Assembly (NCBI GenBank): GCA_022709385.1
Contig: JAKLIX010000007.1
Coordinates: forward strand, 120,387-184,386
DNA length: 64,000 bases
Source: Bacteroidota bacterium
GTDB lineage: Bacteria; Bacteroidota; Bacteroidia; Bacteroidales; CAIXZF01
Direction of reading: 5' to 3'
The notes beneath the pieces are model-generated. The model was not told where the DNA came from. It saw nothing but the letters and a program-made list of their open reading frames with translations, and did no database searches. Shown here one piece after another: positions 1-8,290 of this stretch. Each line of letters opens with the position of its first letter. Within the stretch, counting starts at the first letter, position 1. Both the position numbers and the translations under genes were made by a program.

Positions 1-521
1 TGCTGATGAACATCCCCAATATCAGGGAGTTATTCATTCCTGTAAACAAACACGGGTCAAACGCACAGAATATCAGAATTTTAGACGAAACCTTCGCCTC
101 CGGGAAAACCATTTTATTTTTTCCTGCAGGCCTGTGTTCCCGCAGCCTGAAAGGCCACATCACCGATCTGGAGTGGAAGAAGACTTTTATCAGCAAAGCA
201 CGTCGTTACAGGCGGAACATCCTACCCACACATATCAGCGGCAGGAATTCCGCTTTTTTCTACAGGCTGGCCAATTTCAGAAGCAGCCTGGGGATCAGGG
301 CAAACCTGGAGATGCTGTACCTGGTGGATGAGATGTTCAAACAAAAGGACAAAGTGATCGGCATCACATTTGGCCGGAGCATTCCGTGGGAAAGCCTGAC
401 CAAAGAAAGAACAGATCTTCAGTGGGCCGGCCTGATAAAACAACACGTTTACAGGATCGGAAACGGGACCGACGACTTTGAAGCACTGCTGGCCCGTGGC
501 AATGAGAAAAACACGCATTAA
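1..521 (+). CDS. Acyltransferase, GlsA/OlsA-like O-acyltransferase (5' truncated)
   Basis: C-terminal part of a PlsC-type lysophospholipid/lyso-glycine-lipid acyltransferase; the reading frame is open to the left edge, so the N-terminus with the expected HX4D catalytic motif lies outside the window. The visible stretch FFPAGLCSR matches the position of the family's second conserved block (FPEGTRS in PlsC). It lies 8 bp upstream of a GNAT-type N-acyltransferase. That O-acyl plus N-acyl pairing is the arrangement of glsA/glsB in Bacteroides thetaiotaomicron, where the products make N-acyl-3-acyloxy glycine lipids. GlsA is therefore the best inference; an ornithine-lipid OlsA or a generic hemolysin-family acyltransferase are alternatives. 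The first internal ATG (position 6) is probably not the start. Confidence 0.7.
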   Translation, partial: LMNIPNIRELFIPVNKHGSNAQNIRILDETFASGKTILFFPAGLCSRSLKGHITDLEWKKTFISKARRYRRNILPTHISGRNSAFFYRLANFRSSLGIRANLEMLYLVDEMFKQKDKVIGITFGRSIPWESLTKERTDLQWAGLIKQHVYRIGNGTDDFEALLARGNEKNTH

Positions 522-529
522 GCACTCCG

Positions 530-1459
530 ATGGAAACTATCATTGACCCTATCGACAGGAAGCTGTTAATCAGCGAACTAAAGCAGGAGTATTTTGTAAA
601 AGCCACCCAAAGCGGGAACAACAAGATTTTCATCGTGGATGCCTTAAGTTCGCCTCATCTGATGCAGGAGATCGGCAGACTCAGGGAACTGACTTTCCGG
701 GCTGCGGGAGGAGGAACGGGCAAGGCCAGTGATGTGGATGAGTTTGACCTGATGGATCCGCCCTTCCGCCAACTGATCGTCTGGGATCCGGATGCGCATG
801 AAATTGTGGGCGGTTACCGCTTTCTGAAAGGCAGGGCATGGAAACCCGCGGATGCCGGCAGTGTACTTACGCCGACGGCGGAGTTGTTCAACTTTTCGGA
901 ACAATTCCTTCAGGAATACTGGCCTTACACCATTGAGCTTGGGCGCTCCTTCGTTCAACCCGCCTATCAGCCATCCAACGATGCGCGTCGCGGCATGTTT
1001 GCCCTCGACAACATCTGGAACGGACTGGGCGCCATCATCATTCAAAATCCGGATGTGCGGTATTTCTTCGGAAAGATCACCATGTACACCCAGTTCAATC
1101 CATACGCCAGGGACCTGATCCTGATTTTTCTCCGCAAGTTCTTTCCCGATCCCGATAAACTGGTCAGACCCCTGCATCCGCTTCCCTGCTGGCATGATGA
1201 GGCGATGCTGGAAGCATTTTTCGATGCGGAAACCTACGAAGAAAACTACAGGATACTGGTTCAGGAAGTCAGAAAGCAGAACGAGAACATCCCGCCGCTT
1301 GTCAATGCATACATGAATCTTTCCTCCACCATGAAATCCTTTGGTACGGCCAACAACCCCCATTTCGGGAATGTGGAGGAAACCGGCATCCTGGTCACCA
1401 TAGCAGATATCTACCCTTCCAAAAAGGAGAGGCATCTTGCAGGAAATAATGCAGTTTGA
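530..1459 (+). CDS. GNAT-family N-acyltransferase, GlsB/OlsB-like
   Basis: A 309-residue protein of the OlsB-type GNAT acyltransferases (often annotated hemolysin). The typical region around residues 45-110 reads EIGRLRELTFRAAGGGTG, then an acidic FDLMDP stretch, then IVGGYRF. The family transfers a 3-hydroxyacyl group from acyl carrier protein to the amino group of glycine or ornithine, the first step of aminolipid synthesis at the inner membrane. It follows the O-acyltransferase gene by 8 bp and its 3' end overlaps the engB start region, so the three probably share a transcript. Substrate (glycine versus ornithine) cannot be told from sequence; glycine is favoured because glsB is the characterised Bacteroidales homologue. 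Confidence 0.75.
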   Translation: METIIDPIDRKLLISELKQEYFVKATQSGNNKIFIVDALSSPHLMQEIGRLRELTFRAAGGGTGKASDVDEFDLMDPPFRQLIVWDPDAHEIVGGYRFLKGRAWKPADAGSVLTPTAELFNFSEQFLQEYWPYTIELGRSFVQPAYQPSNDARRGMFALDNIWNGLGAIIIQNPDVRYFFGKITMYTQFNPYARDLILIFLRKFFPDPDKLVRPLHPLPCWHDEAMLEAFFDAETYEENYRILVQEVRKQNENIPPLVNAYMNLSSTMKSFGTANNPHFGNVEETGILVTIADIYPSKKERHLAGNNAV

Positions 1460-2084
1460 CATGCACAGCCTGAATGCTTCTTTTATTAAAAGTGCTGCAG
1501 ATCCCAGCCAGTGTCCGCCGCCGTTATATCCCGAATATGCCTTTACCGGCAGGTCGAACGTGGGCAAATCATCCCTGATCAATGCCCTGTGTGGCACCAG
1601 ACATCTTGCAAAAACCTCGTCCACCCCGGGTAAAACCAGGCTCATCAACCATTTCCTGGTAAACGGGCAATGGTATCTGGCAGATTTGCCGGGTTACGGA
1701 TATGCGAAGGCTTCCCGCCGCGAGCGCAGCGCTTTCATGCCCCTGCTTACACAATATCTCCTCAAGCGGACGAATCTGCTATGCACATTCCTGTTGATAG
1801 ATGCCAGGCATGCACCGCAGGCCAACGACGTTTCTTTCATGGAATGGCTTGCAGAGCAGGAGCTTCCGTTCATGCTGGTATTTACCAAAACCGATAAACT
1901 GGGAAAACAGGCCCTTCAAAACAGGCTGACTGCCTATAAAATGTTTCTGGAGGAACGCTGGGAACAACTTCCTCTGTCGATCCTCACCTCAGCCATTACC
2001 GGCAGGGGACTCGACCAGATGCATCAGTTCATTTCGGAAAACAACCGGCAGTTCATGCCGGAGCAGCGTGATTTTAAACCTTAG
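1437..2084 (+). CDS. engB: Ribosome biogenesis GTP-binding protein EngB (YsxC/YihA)
   Basis: TRAFAC-class GTPase needed for assembly of the large ribosomal subunit. Visible motifs are G1 GRSNVGKSS (residues 38-46), G3 DLPGYGYA (83-90), G4 TKTDK (150-154) and G5 TSA (184-186), all diagnostic for EngB; the length of about 215 residues is normal. The longest frame starts with TTG at 1437, which has AGGAGA at good spacing. ATG at 1449 or 1461 are alternatives and would shorten the overlap with the preceding acyltransferase gene. The stop codon overlaps the convergent biotin-carrier gene by a few bases. Confidence 0.93.
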   Translation: MQEIMQFDMHSLNASFIKSAADPSQCPPPLYPEYAFTGRSNVGKSSLINALCGTRHLAKTSSTPGKTRLINHFLVNGQWYLADLPGYGYAKASRRERSAFMPLLTQYLLKRTNLLCTFLLIDARHAPQANDVSFMEWLAEQELPFMLVFTKTDKLGKQALQNRLTAYKMFLEERWEQLPLSILTSAITGRGLDQMHQFISENNRQFMPEQRDFKP

Positions 2085-2407
2085 CGGAATTCCACCAGCA
2101 GTTGGTTCTTGGTAACTGATTCTCCGTCCCTGACGTGTATCTTTTTGATAAATCCGTCGATGGGAGCGAGGATCTGGTTATTCATCTTCATGGCCTCCAG
2201 GGTAAGCAGCACCTCTCCCTTCAACACTTTCTTCTTCTCCTGCACCGAAATTCGTTTGATATTACCCGGAATAAAAGCCGTTACCAGCTTTTTATTCAGC
2301 GGCTCATAAGGTTTTCTGCGCAGGTATTTCGTATTGGGGAGGGTTTTATACTTGTCATGCTCCACGACCAGGCAGATATACTGGTTTTTTTCGGTCTTTT
2401 CATTCAT
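2081..2407 (-). CDS. Biotin carboxyl carrier protein (biotinyl domain protein)
   Basis: A 108-residue protein with a C-terminal biotinyl/lipoyl domain (about residues 40-108). The biotinylation motif EAMKM is at 71-75, so Lys74 is the expected biotin attachment site. The N-terminal 40 residues are basic and have no recognised fold. It begins 12 bp after the carboxyltransferase gene on the same strand and is the natural carrier for it, passing carboxybiotin between active sites. It lacks the Pro/Ala-rich linker common in Bacteroidales methylmalonyl-CoA decarboxylase gamma subunits. It could serve either a propionyl-CoA carboxylase or a sodium-pumping decarboxylase. Confidence 0.88.
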   Translation of the reverse strand: MNEKTEKNQYICLVVEHDKYKTLPNTKYLRRKPYEPLNKKLVTAFIPGNIKRISVQEKKKVLKGEVLLTLEAMKMNNQILAPIDGFIKKIHVRDGESVTKNQLLVEFR

Positions 2408-2419
2408 GGATTCCGGGTT

Positions 2420-3967
2420 TTAGAAAGGAGGGATACCGTGTTTTTTGGCTGGCCGACGCACAGTTTTCTGTTTTGAGATTTCCAGGGCGTGTATCAGAAA
2501 ATGTCTGGTTTCGGCCGGTTCGATCACGGCGTCGATATACCCGTAAGCTGCGGCAACATATGGATTGGCGAATTTCTTCTTGTATTCCTTGATTTTTTGT
2601 TTGCGGACGTCTTCCGGGTTCTCTGCTGCCTTGATCTCATTCCTGAAAATGATGTTGGCAGCCCCTTCGGGACCCATCACCGCAATTTCGGCCGTGGGCC
2701 AGGCAAACACGAAGTCGGCCCGCAGATGCGACGAACACATGGCAATGTAACCACCCCCGTATGCCTTGCGCAGTATCACCGTCATTTTGGGAACTGTGGC
2801 TTCTGAATATGCATACAATACCTTGGCGCCATGCCTGATCACACCCGCATGCTCCTGATCGACACCCGGAAGGTATCCCGGAAGATCGACCAGTGTTACC
2901 AGAGGAATGTTGAAGGCATCACAGAAGCGGATGAAACGGGCAGCCTTATCGGAAGAATCCACGTCAAGCACGCCGGCCAGCACCATCGGCTGATTAGCCA
3001 CAAAGCCCACACTTTCACCGCTGATCCTTGCAAAACCGATCACAATGTTCTGTGCGAACAGCTCCTGTACTTCGAGAAATTCGGAATCATCGACCAGTGC
3101 ACGGATGATGCTCCTGACATCGTAAGGGCTCTTGGGATCGGAAGGCATGATGTTGTCGACCTTGAACGACCGGCTTTTGGGTGGCCGCTTGGGAAAAGGA
3201 TCGGCTTTTTTATCATTGTTCCAGGGGATGAAGGTGATCAGCTGTTTGATCTGCTCAAAACACTGCTGTTCGCTCTCGGCAAAAAAATGAGCATTCCCCG
3301 ATATCTCGCAGTTAACCCTTGCCCCTCCCAGTTCCTCCATGCTAATCTCTTCTCCAAGCACAGTCTTGATCACCTCAGGACCGGTAATGAACATTTTCGA
3401 AATCTTGTCCACCACAAAAACAAAGTCAGTCAGCGCAGGGGAATAAACTGCCCCGCCGGCACAGGGCCCCAAAATGACAGATATCTGGGGAATGACCCCG
3501 GATGCCTGGGTATTCCGGTAAAAGATTTCGCCGTATCCTGCCAGGGAGTTAACCCCTTCCTGTATCCTGGCACCGCCGCTGTCGTTGATCCCGATCAGTG
3601 GCACCTTCAGCTTCATGGCATGGTCCATGATCTTGGTGATCTTCTTTGCATGCATATAACCCAGGCTGCCACCTGCCACAGTGAAATCCTGGGCGTAGAT
3701 GCAAACCGGATACCCTCCCAGTGTCCCCGTTCCGGTAATGACGCCATCACCGGGCAGGTACTTCTTGTCCATGTCGAAATCTTTCCCCGCATGCTCCACG
3801 AAAAGGTCATACTCATGGAAAGACTTGGGATCCAACAGGGTAATGATACGCTCCCTGGCCGTCATTTTGCCGGTCTGCTTTTGCTTCTCGATGGCCTGAG
3901 AACCACCGCCCTGCAAAGCTTCCTGCATACGACGTTTCAGATCCTGTGTTTTCTGACGAAGTGACAT
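2420..3967 (-). CDS. Acyl-CoA carboxyltransferase subunit (MmdA/PccB family)
   Basis: A 515-residue carboxyltransferase of the propionyl-CoA carboxylase beta / methylmalonyl-CoA decarboxylase alpha family, normal full length. Two crotonase-like carboxyltransferase lobes are visible: the N-terminal lobe has QDFTVAGGSLG and GGARIQEGV, and the C-terminal lobe has DLPGYLPGVDQE and KAYGGGYIAM. In the cytoplasm it moves CO2 between biotin and propionyl-/methylmalonyl-CoA, a step of propionate metabolism. Only the biotin carrier follows; no OadG-like small membrane subunit, beta pump subunit or epimerase gene is adjacent, so direction and membrane coupling are open. A two-box promoter-like element lies 56 bp upstream. 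Confidence 0.9.
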   Translation of the reverse strand: MSLRQKTQDLKRRMQEALQGGGSQAIEKQKQTGKMTARERIITLLDPKSFHEYDLFVEHAGKDFDMDKKYLPGDGVITGTGTLGGYPVCIYAQDFTVAGGSLGYMHAKKITKIMDHAMKLKVPLIGINDSGGARIQEGVNSLAGYGEIFYRNTQASGVIPQISVILGPCAGGAVYSPALTDFVFVVDKISKMFITGPEVIKTVLGEEISMEELGGARVNCEISGNAHFFAESEQQCFEQIKQLITFIPWNNDKKADPFPKRPPKSRSFKVDNIMPSDPKSPYDVRSIIRALVDDSEFLEVQELFAQNIVIGFARISGESVGFVANQPMVLAGVLDVDSSDKAARFIRFCDAFNIPLVTLVDLPGYLPGVDQEHAGVIRHGAKVLYAYSEATVPKMTVILRKAYGGGYIAMCSSHLRADFVFAWPTAEIAVMGPEGAANIIFRNEIKAAENPEDVRKQKIKEYKKKFANPYVAAAYGYIDAVIEPAETRHFLIHALEISKQKTVRRPAKKHGIPPF

Positions 3968-4022
3968 ATATGGAAATTTATTAGATTACAATTTCAGTAT
4001 CGGCAAATGATGCCAATTAAGG

Positions 4023-4054
4023 CAAAAGTAAACAGAAGGATTTGAATAAACAAA
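4023..4054 (-). promoter_or_regulatory. Bacteroidota-type promoter for the carboxyltransferase operon
   Basis: Read on the minus strand, TTTG (4051-4054) is followed after 20 bp by TACTTTTG (4023-4030). This matches the Bacteroidota sigma-ABfr consensus TTTG-N19-20-TAnnTTTG. It precedes the start codon at 3967 by about 50 bp. Prediction from sequence only. Confidence 0.55.
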
Positions 4055-4207
4055 AAAGTTATCGTCTCCGGCAAGCAGTTACTTCATAGTTAATTATTTA
4101 GAAGCGGACATACAGGCCGGTGCCATTGCCATGGCCGGTCTGTTCAGTTTTCCGGGAAATCATATTAATTTTGGGGCAGACAGAAATCAGCAAGCAAACA
4201 CCTGCCC

Positions 4208-4555
4208 ATGGACATAGAATCATTCAGAACATACTGCCTGTTGAAAGAAGGAGTTACAGAGAGTTTCCCGTTTGATGCAGACACCCTGGTCATGAAAGTG
4301 TCTGGCAGAATCTTCGCACTCACCTCCCTGAGCGATTCCTTCAGCATCAATCTGAAATGCGACCCTGAGCGCGCGATTGAACTGAGAGAAAGGCATCCCT
4401 GCATCATTCCGGGCTACCACATGAACAAGATTCACTGGAACACCGTCATCATTGACGGGTCGCTCAACGATGTGTTCCTGGAAGAACTCATCGATCATTC
4501 CTACGCGCTTGTGGCAGCGGGAAGCCGTAAAAAGAAACCGCTAAGGGATACCTAA
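4208..4555 (+). CDS. MmcQ/YjbR family protein
   Basis: A 115-residue single-domain protein of the MmcQ/YjbR (CyaY-like fold) family. It shows the characteristic start DIESFRTYCLLKEGVTESFPF, then the conserved KC-P-E-A-LRERHP stretch and PGYHMNKIHWNTV near residue 75. Members bind DNA in vitro in some cases but the physiological role is unknown. A TAATTTTG element at 4166-4173 could be its -7 box. It stands alone on the plus strand; its last bases overlap the stop of the convergent DUF6132 gene. Confidence 0.85.
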   Translation: MDIESFRTYCLLKEGVTESFPFDADTLVMKVSGRIFALTSLSDSFSINLKCDPERAIELRERHPCIIPGYHMNKIHWNTVIIDGSLNDVFLEELIDHSYALVAAGSRKKKPLRDT

Positions 4556-4794
4556 TCCCCCCGGCTGTCCTTATCCTGCATCCGGCTCCCCCTGTTTTTC
4601 CCGGAAGGGATTGAGCCGCCCAGCAGGTAACCTAACAGGGCCCCCCAACCCACGCTGTACCAGGGATTGGACCAGATGGGACAGGATTCTCCCCTGCAAC
4701 CGACCAGGGCATAATATACATAACCGCCAACAGCGCCCAATATCAGCCCTCCGATCGACCAGGGCGTGAAGAGTGATTTGATTTTCCTTCGCAT
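4552..4794 (-). CDS. DUF6132 family small membrane protein
   Basis: An 80-residue protein with two predicted membrane helices (about 12-32 and 46-63). Between them is the family signature GC-x-G-x-CPIWSNP with two cysteines, located so that they could face the periplasm. DUF6132 proteins are common in Bacteroidota, often near rhodanese-like or thioredoxin-type genes, with no established function. It follows the DUF302 gene by 6 bp and is probably co-transcribed with it. The tail is basic and polar. Confidence 0.75.
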   Translation of the reverse strand: MRRKIKSLFTPWSIGGLILGAVGGYVYYALVGCRGESCPIWSNPWYSVGWGALLGYLLGGSIPSGKNRGSRMQDKDSRGD

Positions 4795-4800
4795 CCTGAT

Positions 4801-5292
4801 CTAGGATTTGTCCCTGAGCAGGGGTTTCAGGATTTCTTCTATTTCCATGGCTGCCTGCTTCATCACCTCAGGAACTACCCCTTTCATGGGCCTGGCCATC
4901 ACACCAGAATTCATCCTGGAAATGAATACCTTACCGTCGGAGCGTTCGTACAGGGCAATACGGCAGGGCATCAGGCTCGACACCACCCGCTCCTGGTCCC
5001 CTTTCAACACCTGGTGCGCCAATGCGGGTTTGCAAACCTCGAACACCTTTACTTTTTTTACCTCAAAGCCGTTGTTCCTCATGGTTTGCTGAAGATCGTG
5101 CACAAAAGGCGTTTTCCATTCCCTGTCGGCAAGCGCCCTGGTCAAAAGACTGTCTGTCTCTTCGAAACCATAACGCGATTCATTCTCAAGAATCATCAGT
5201 CCCGGAGCTTTTTCCCAAAAAACCCAGAAAAGAATGGCCGCTCCGGCTGCCAGTCCTATTAAAAGAAACACAATACTGCTCATTGACTTCAT
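4801..5292 (-). CDS. DUF302 domain protein, membrane-anchored
   Basis: DUF302 proteins are small alpha/beta proteins of unknown function. Here an N-terminal hydrophobic anchor (about residues 4-24) precedes a DUF302 domain, recognisable from the FEVCKPALAHQVL segment, the SSLMPCRIALYE strand and the following MNSG...MARPMKGVVPEVM region. The frame is open to a GTG at 5337, but the ATG at 5292 directly before the hydrophobic segment is the more likely start (about 163 residues). The conserved Cys residues and the neighbouring Cys-containing DUF6132 protein make a shared redox or metal role imaginable, but nothing proves it. Confidence 0.75.
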   Translation of the reverse strand: MKSMSSIVFLLIGLAAGAAILFWVFWEKAPGLMILENESRYGFEETDSLLTRALADREWKTPFVHDLQQTMRNNGFEVKKVKVFEVCKPALAHQVLKGDQERVVSSLMPCRIALYERSDGKVFISRMNSGVMARPMKGVVPEVMKQAAMEIEEILKPLLRDKS

Positions 5293-5384
5293 ATGATTAA
5301 GATTTACATTTCTAAAAAAGGAAGGAGATCGTCCCACCGCTTTTCATTACAACAAATGAAATGGAAAAATTCCCTAAATAAAAC

Positions 5385-7043
5385 TCATTCCTCAGGCTCG
5401 TGGCTGTAGACCCGGTATTCCTTATTGGCAAACGTGAGCCGGTATTCCTCCCTCAACCGCTGCTGCATCAGGCCCGACAGATTTCTTCGGGTCTCCAGGA
5501 CAAGGACAGGCTGCTGGTTTTTCCATTCCGGCGACAAGTTTCCCCTCATTCTGAATTCATTGAAGGCAGCGATTTTTTCGAGGATGGCAGGCGTGTTCGC
5601 CCAGTGAGAGAACAAAGCCCGGGCAGGCGTGTAAAGTAAAGCGAAATAACTGATTTCGGCATCATCCGATAATATCAGATCCCCGGTACCGGTAGTTTGT
5701 GCAAGGTGCTGCAGGACCTCCTGCCGGTGCCGGCCGGGAAGGTATTGCTGCTCCTGTTCATGGATTTGCAGGCCAAACCAGCACAGGTTGTCCGACAACA
5801 AAAGAACCGGCAGGATCACCGTAAAACAGCGTCTTAGCATGCTTCGGCCGGCGGGTCTCCCCGGCAGCCAGGATTTCAGAACAGGATAAGACAGCAGGAA
5901 GAGAGAAAGCCAGAGGTACCCCCGGGTAAAATGCAGGGGCTGGCGGGCAGGCAGAAAACAGTCGTGAAACACCAGCAACAGACTGATGGTCATCCATACC
6001 AGGAGGAAGCGTGCAAAAGGATCGGTTCTGAATTCCCTGCAGCCTGATTTCCAAAAGGCTGCCAGCACGGCCGGAACCAGCATGCCATAAGCCAGCAGGG
6101 CCTGCCAGGGCAGCAGTCGCAAAGGCAGTTTCCATTGATCATACACCTGCCGGTGCGAAGGGTAACTATTTAAAAACCAAAGGTAATAGCAGAGCAATGC
6201 GGCCAGCATGAGACCGGGAACCAGGAGGTGAACCAGGCGTATTCTCCTGTTTACAAACACAATACGTTCGACAAGCATCCACACAAGCAGGATCAGGCCA
6301 GCCTGCAGGCCGGTGAAGGGATGCGACAGCACAAGCAAGGCACAGAACCCGGCTGCCTGAAGGTATTTCCCTTTAAATACCCGGTAAACCATCAGGATAA
6401 AAAGCAGATGATACAAGGCTTCGAGGGGCAGTACCAGGTTGCGGCCCCAGTTCAGTGCCCACCAACCCCGGGAGGGTTCCAGCATGAACAGGCCGGTAAA
6501 AGCCGCAGGATCAAACAACAGGTACAAGGCCCCTGCCAGGCCGAACAATCCGCCTCCCCAGCAAAAGATCCAGATGCCGGGGCTGGTGAAGGAGGTTTTG
6601 CTTCCGCTGAAGGCACGCCAGAACCTGACGCAGGTAAACAGGCACAACCACGCTGCTGCAAGTCCCGCCAGCACAAAAACCAGATAGGGATCCGCAGGGA
6701 TCAGGGCAAGCAGTCCTCCAAGAACCAGCACGGGAAGGTTAAAATAAATCCGGGGCGCATACAGGGACGGATCGGCGGGATTGGCATATAAGAAAGAAAA
6801 AGAGGCTGCATCCGCATATTCCCTGGCTGCGGCAGGGTAAAACAACTGGTCGTACTGCAGGGGAGGGAAGGGAAAAGCTGCGTTAGTGCTTAAGCCCGGC
6901 AGAAATGAAGCGATCACCAATACAAGGACCGGGAGCAGGAGTATCAGTGAAAGCAGGGCATCATGCAAGGGATTCTCATTTCCGGCATTTTTGTGTGCGC
7001 GGTGCACAACGGAATGCGCCATGCCGCTCTGTTCAGCATTCAT
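5385..7043 (-). CDS. Polytopic membrane protein of unknown function
   Basis: A 552-residue protein with a charged N-terminal tail of about 30 residues, then roughly 11-12 hydrophobic helices up to about residue 415, then a soluble C-terminal domain of about 120 residues. The layout (a first long extracytoplasmic loop after helix 1, many helices, soluble tail) resembles GT-C fold glycosyltransferases, and the first loop has acidic residues (QYDQLFYPAAAREYAD). No definite glycosyltransferase signature is seen, so the function is left open. It lies between the DUF302 gene and the phosphatase gene on the same strand, with gaps of about 60-90 bp. Confidence 0.7.
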   Translation of the reverse strand: MNAEQSGMAHSVVHRAHKNAGNENPLHDALLSLILLLPVLVLVIASFLPGLSTNAAFPFPPLQYDQLFYPAAAREYADAASFSFLYANPADPSLYAPRIYFNLPVLVLGGLLALIPADPYLVFVLAGLAAAWLCLFTCVRFWRAFSGSKTSFTSPGIWIFCWGGGLFGLAGALYLLFDPAAFTGLFMLEPSRGWWALNWGRNLVLPLEALYHLLFILMVYRVFKGKYLQAAGFCALLVLSHPFTGLQAGLILLVWMLVERIVFVNRRIRLVHLLVPGLMLAALLCYYLWFLNSYPSHRQVYDQWKLPLRLLPWQALLAYGMLVPAVLAAFWKSGCREFRTDPFARFLLVWMTISLLLVFHDCFLPARQPLHFTRGYLWLSLFLLSYPVLKSWLPGRPAGRSMLRRCFTVILPVLLLSDNLCWFGLQIHEQEQQYLPGRHRQEVLQHLAQTTGTGDLILSDDAEISYFALLYTPARALFSHWANTPAILEKIAAFNEFRMRGNLSPEWKNQQPVLVLETRRNLSGLMQQRLREEYRLTFANKEYRVYSHEPEE

Positions 7044-7104
7044 TGCACCGGGATTCCTTTGAAAAGCAGGCTCACGTCTGATGTCCTGAGGTTCATCGGA
7101 TCAT

Positions 7105-8280
7105 TCAGCCTCTGTATGTGATACCCAGCATGGTAATGTCGTCGGACTGGCTGATGCCGGTGGAAAAACGACTGACATCCTCTACCACCAGTCTGATCAG
7201 CTTGGTCAGATCACCATTGCCGCTGAGGAGTTGCTTCTCCAGGCGGTGTTCTTCATAAGCCTGCCCTGCTGCATTGAATGCTTCGGTTACGCCGTCTGTA
7301 TATAAGAATATGGTATGACCGGGAAGGATATTCATTTTTCTGGAAACAAAGCTGAATTCCTCGAAACATCCCAGGATAGTACCCCCCGTCATCTCCACCT
7401 TGCTGATTTGTCCGTTTCCGTCTATCAGGTAGGGAGGATTATGGCCGGCGTTGACATACTCCAGTTCCCCGGTCGACAGGTCGAGGATCCCGTAGAACAC
7501 CGTAACGAACATACAGGAAACACTTTCGTTGCAGAGCAGCGCATTGACAAAGGCAATACACTCATCGGCCGGCATGCCTTTCATTCCGGTAGCTCTGATC
7601 AGGGTTCGGCTCACTGCCATGAAGATGGCGGCGGGTACTCCCTTGCCTGAAACGTCGCCGATTACAAAACCCAGGCGGTCATTGTCGATCATGAAGAAAT
7701 CGTAAAAATCGCCTCCCACCTCCTTGGCCGGAATCATGGTAGCAAACACATCGAAATCGCTGCGTTCTGGAAACGGAGGAAAGACCGAAGGAAGGATGGC
7801 CTGTTGGATCTCCCTGGCCACATTGAGGTCGTGCTGGATAGAAACCAGCTGGTCATGTTCCATTAACGCCCGCTGCATCACCCTGATCTCTTCAATCGTC
7901 TTTGTGATCGTAATCTCCAGGTCGTCAAAGCTGATGGGTTTGGTGAGAAAATCGAAGGCACCCCGGTTCATGGCGGTACGGATGTTGTCCATATCTCCGT
8001 ATGCCGAAACAATGACGGTTCTGAGCATCGGATTTTTGAGCTCTTTCAACTTCAGGAGCAAGGTCAGACCGTCCATTTCCGGCATATTGATATCCGAAAG
8101 CACAATGCTGATATCCGGATACTCTATCAGTTTTGTCAGGGCTTCCAGACCGTTATGGGCGAACACAAAAGCATACTCCCCGTTTCTTATCTGCCTCCTG
8201 AATTTCTGAAGGATCAGGGGTTCCAGGTCAACTTCGTCATCGACCACCATGAGCCTGATCATGTTGCTGATTTCTGTCAT
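7105..8280 (-). CDS. Response regulator with PP2C/SpoIIE-type phosphatase output
   Basis: About 391 residues. A receiver domain (about 8-125) has the acidic pair VVDDE and phospho-acceptor Asp63 in SDINMPEMDG. A helical linker leads to a PP2C-like SpoIIE phosphatase domain (about 185-390) with EVGGDFYDF and GDVSGKGVPAA metal-binding motifs. Such RsbU-like proteins dephosphorylate anti-sigma-factor antagonists or other Ser/Thr-phosphorylated partners when the receiver is phosphorylated. It starts 10 bp after the sensor kinase gene, its obvious partner. The frame is open to 8400, but that extension overlaps the kinase gene; the ATG at 8280 fits the family N-terminus. No STAS antagonist or anti-sigma kinase gene is adjacent. 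Confidence 0.88.
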   Translation of the reverse strand: MTEISNMIRLMVVDDEVDLEPLILQKFRRQIRNGEYAFVFAHNGLEALTKLIEYPDISIVLSDINMPEMDGLTLLLKLKELKNPMLRTVIVSAYGDMDNIRTAMNRGAFDFLTKPISFDDLEITITKTIEEIRVMQRALMEHDQLVSIQHDLNVAREIQQAILPSVFPPFPERSDFDVFATMIPAKEVGGDFYDFFMIDNDRLGFVIGDVSGKGVPAAIFMAVSRTLIRATGMKGMPADECIAFVNALLCNESVSCMFVTVFYGILDLSTGELEYVNAGHNPPYLIDGNGQISKVEMTGGTILGCFEEFSFVSRKMNILPGHTIFLYTDGVTEAFNAAGQAYEEHRLEKQLLSGNGDLTKLIRLVVEDVSRFSTGISQSDDITMLGITYRG

Positions 8281-8290
8281 CTTTCTTTCT

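Noticed and set aside
644..1648. Long open frame on the minus strand opposite the N-acyltransferase and engB
   Set aside because: It lies opposite two well-recognised genes and shows no family features; a shadow of GC-rich coding DNA.
2831..3964. Open frame of 377 codons opposite the carboxyltransferase
   Set aside because: Antisense shadow of a strongly conserved gene, no recognisable domain.
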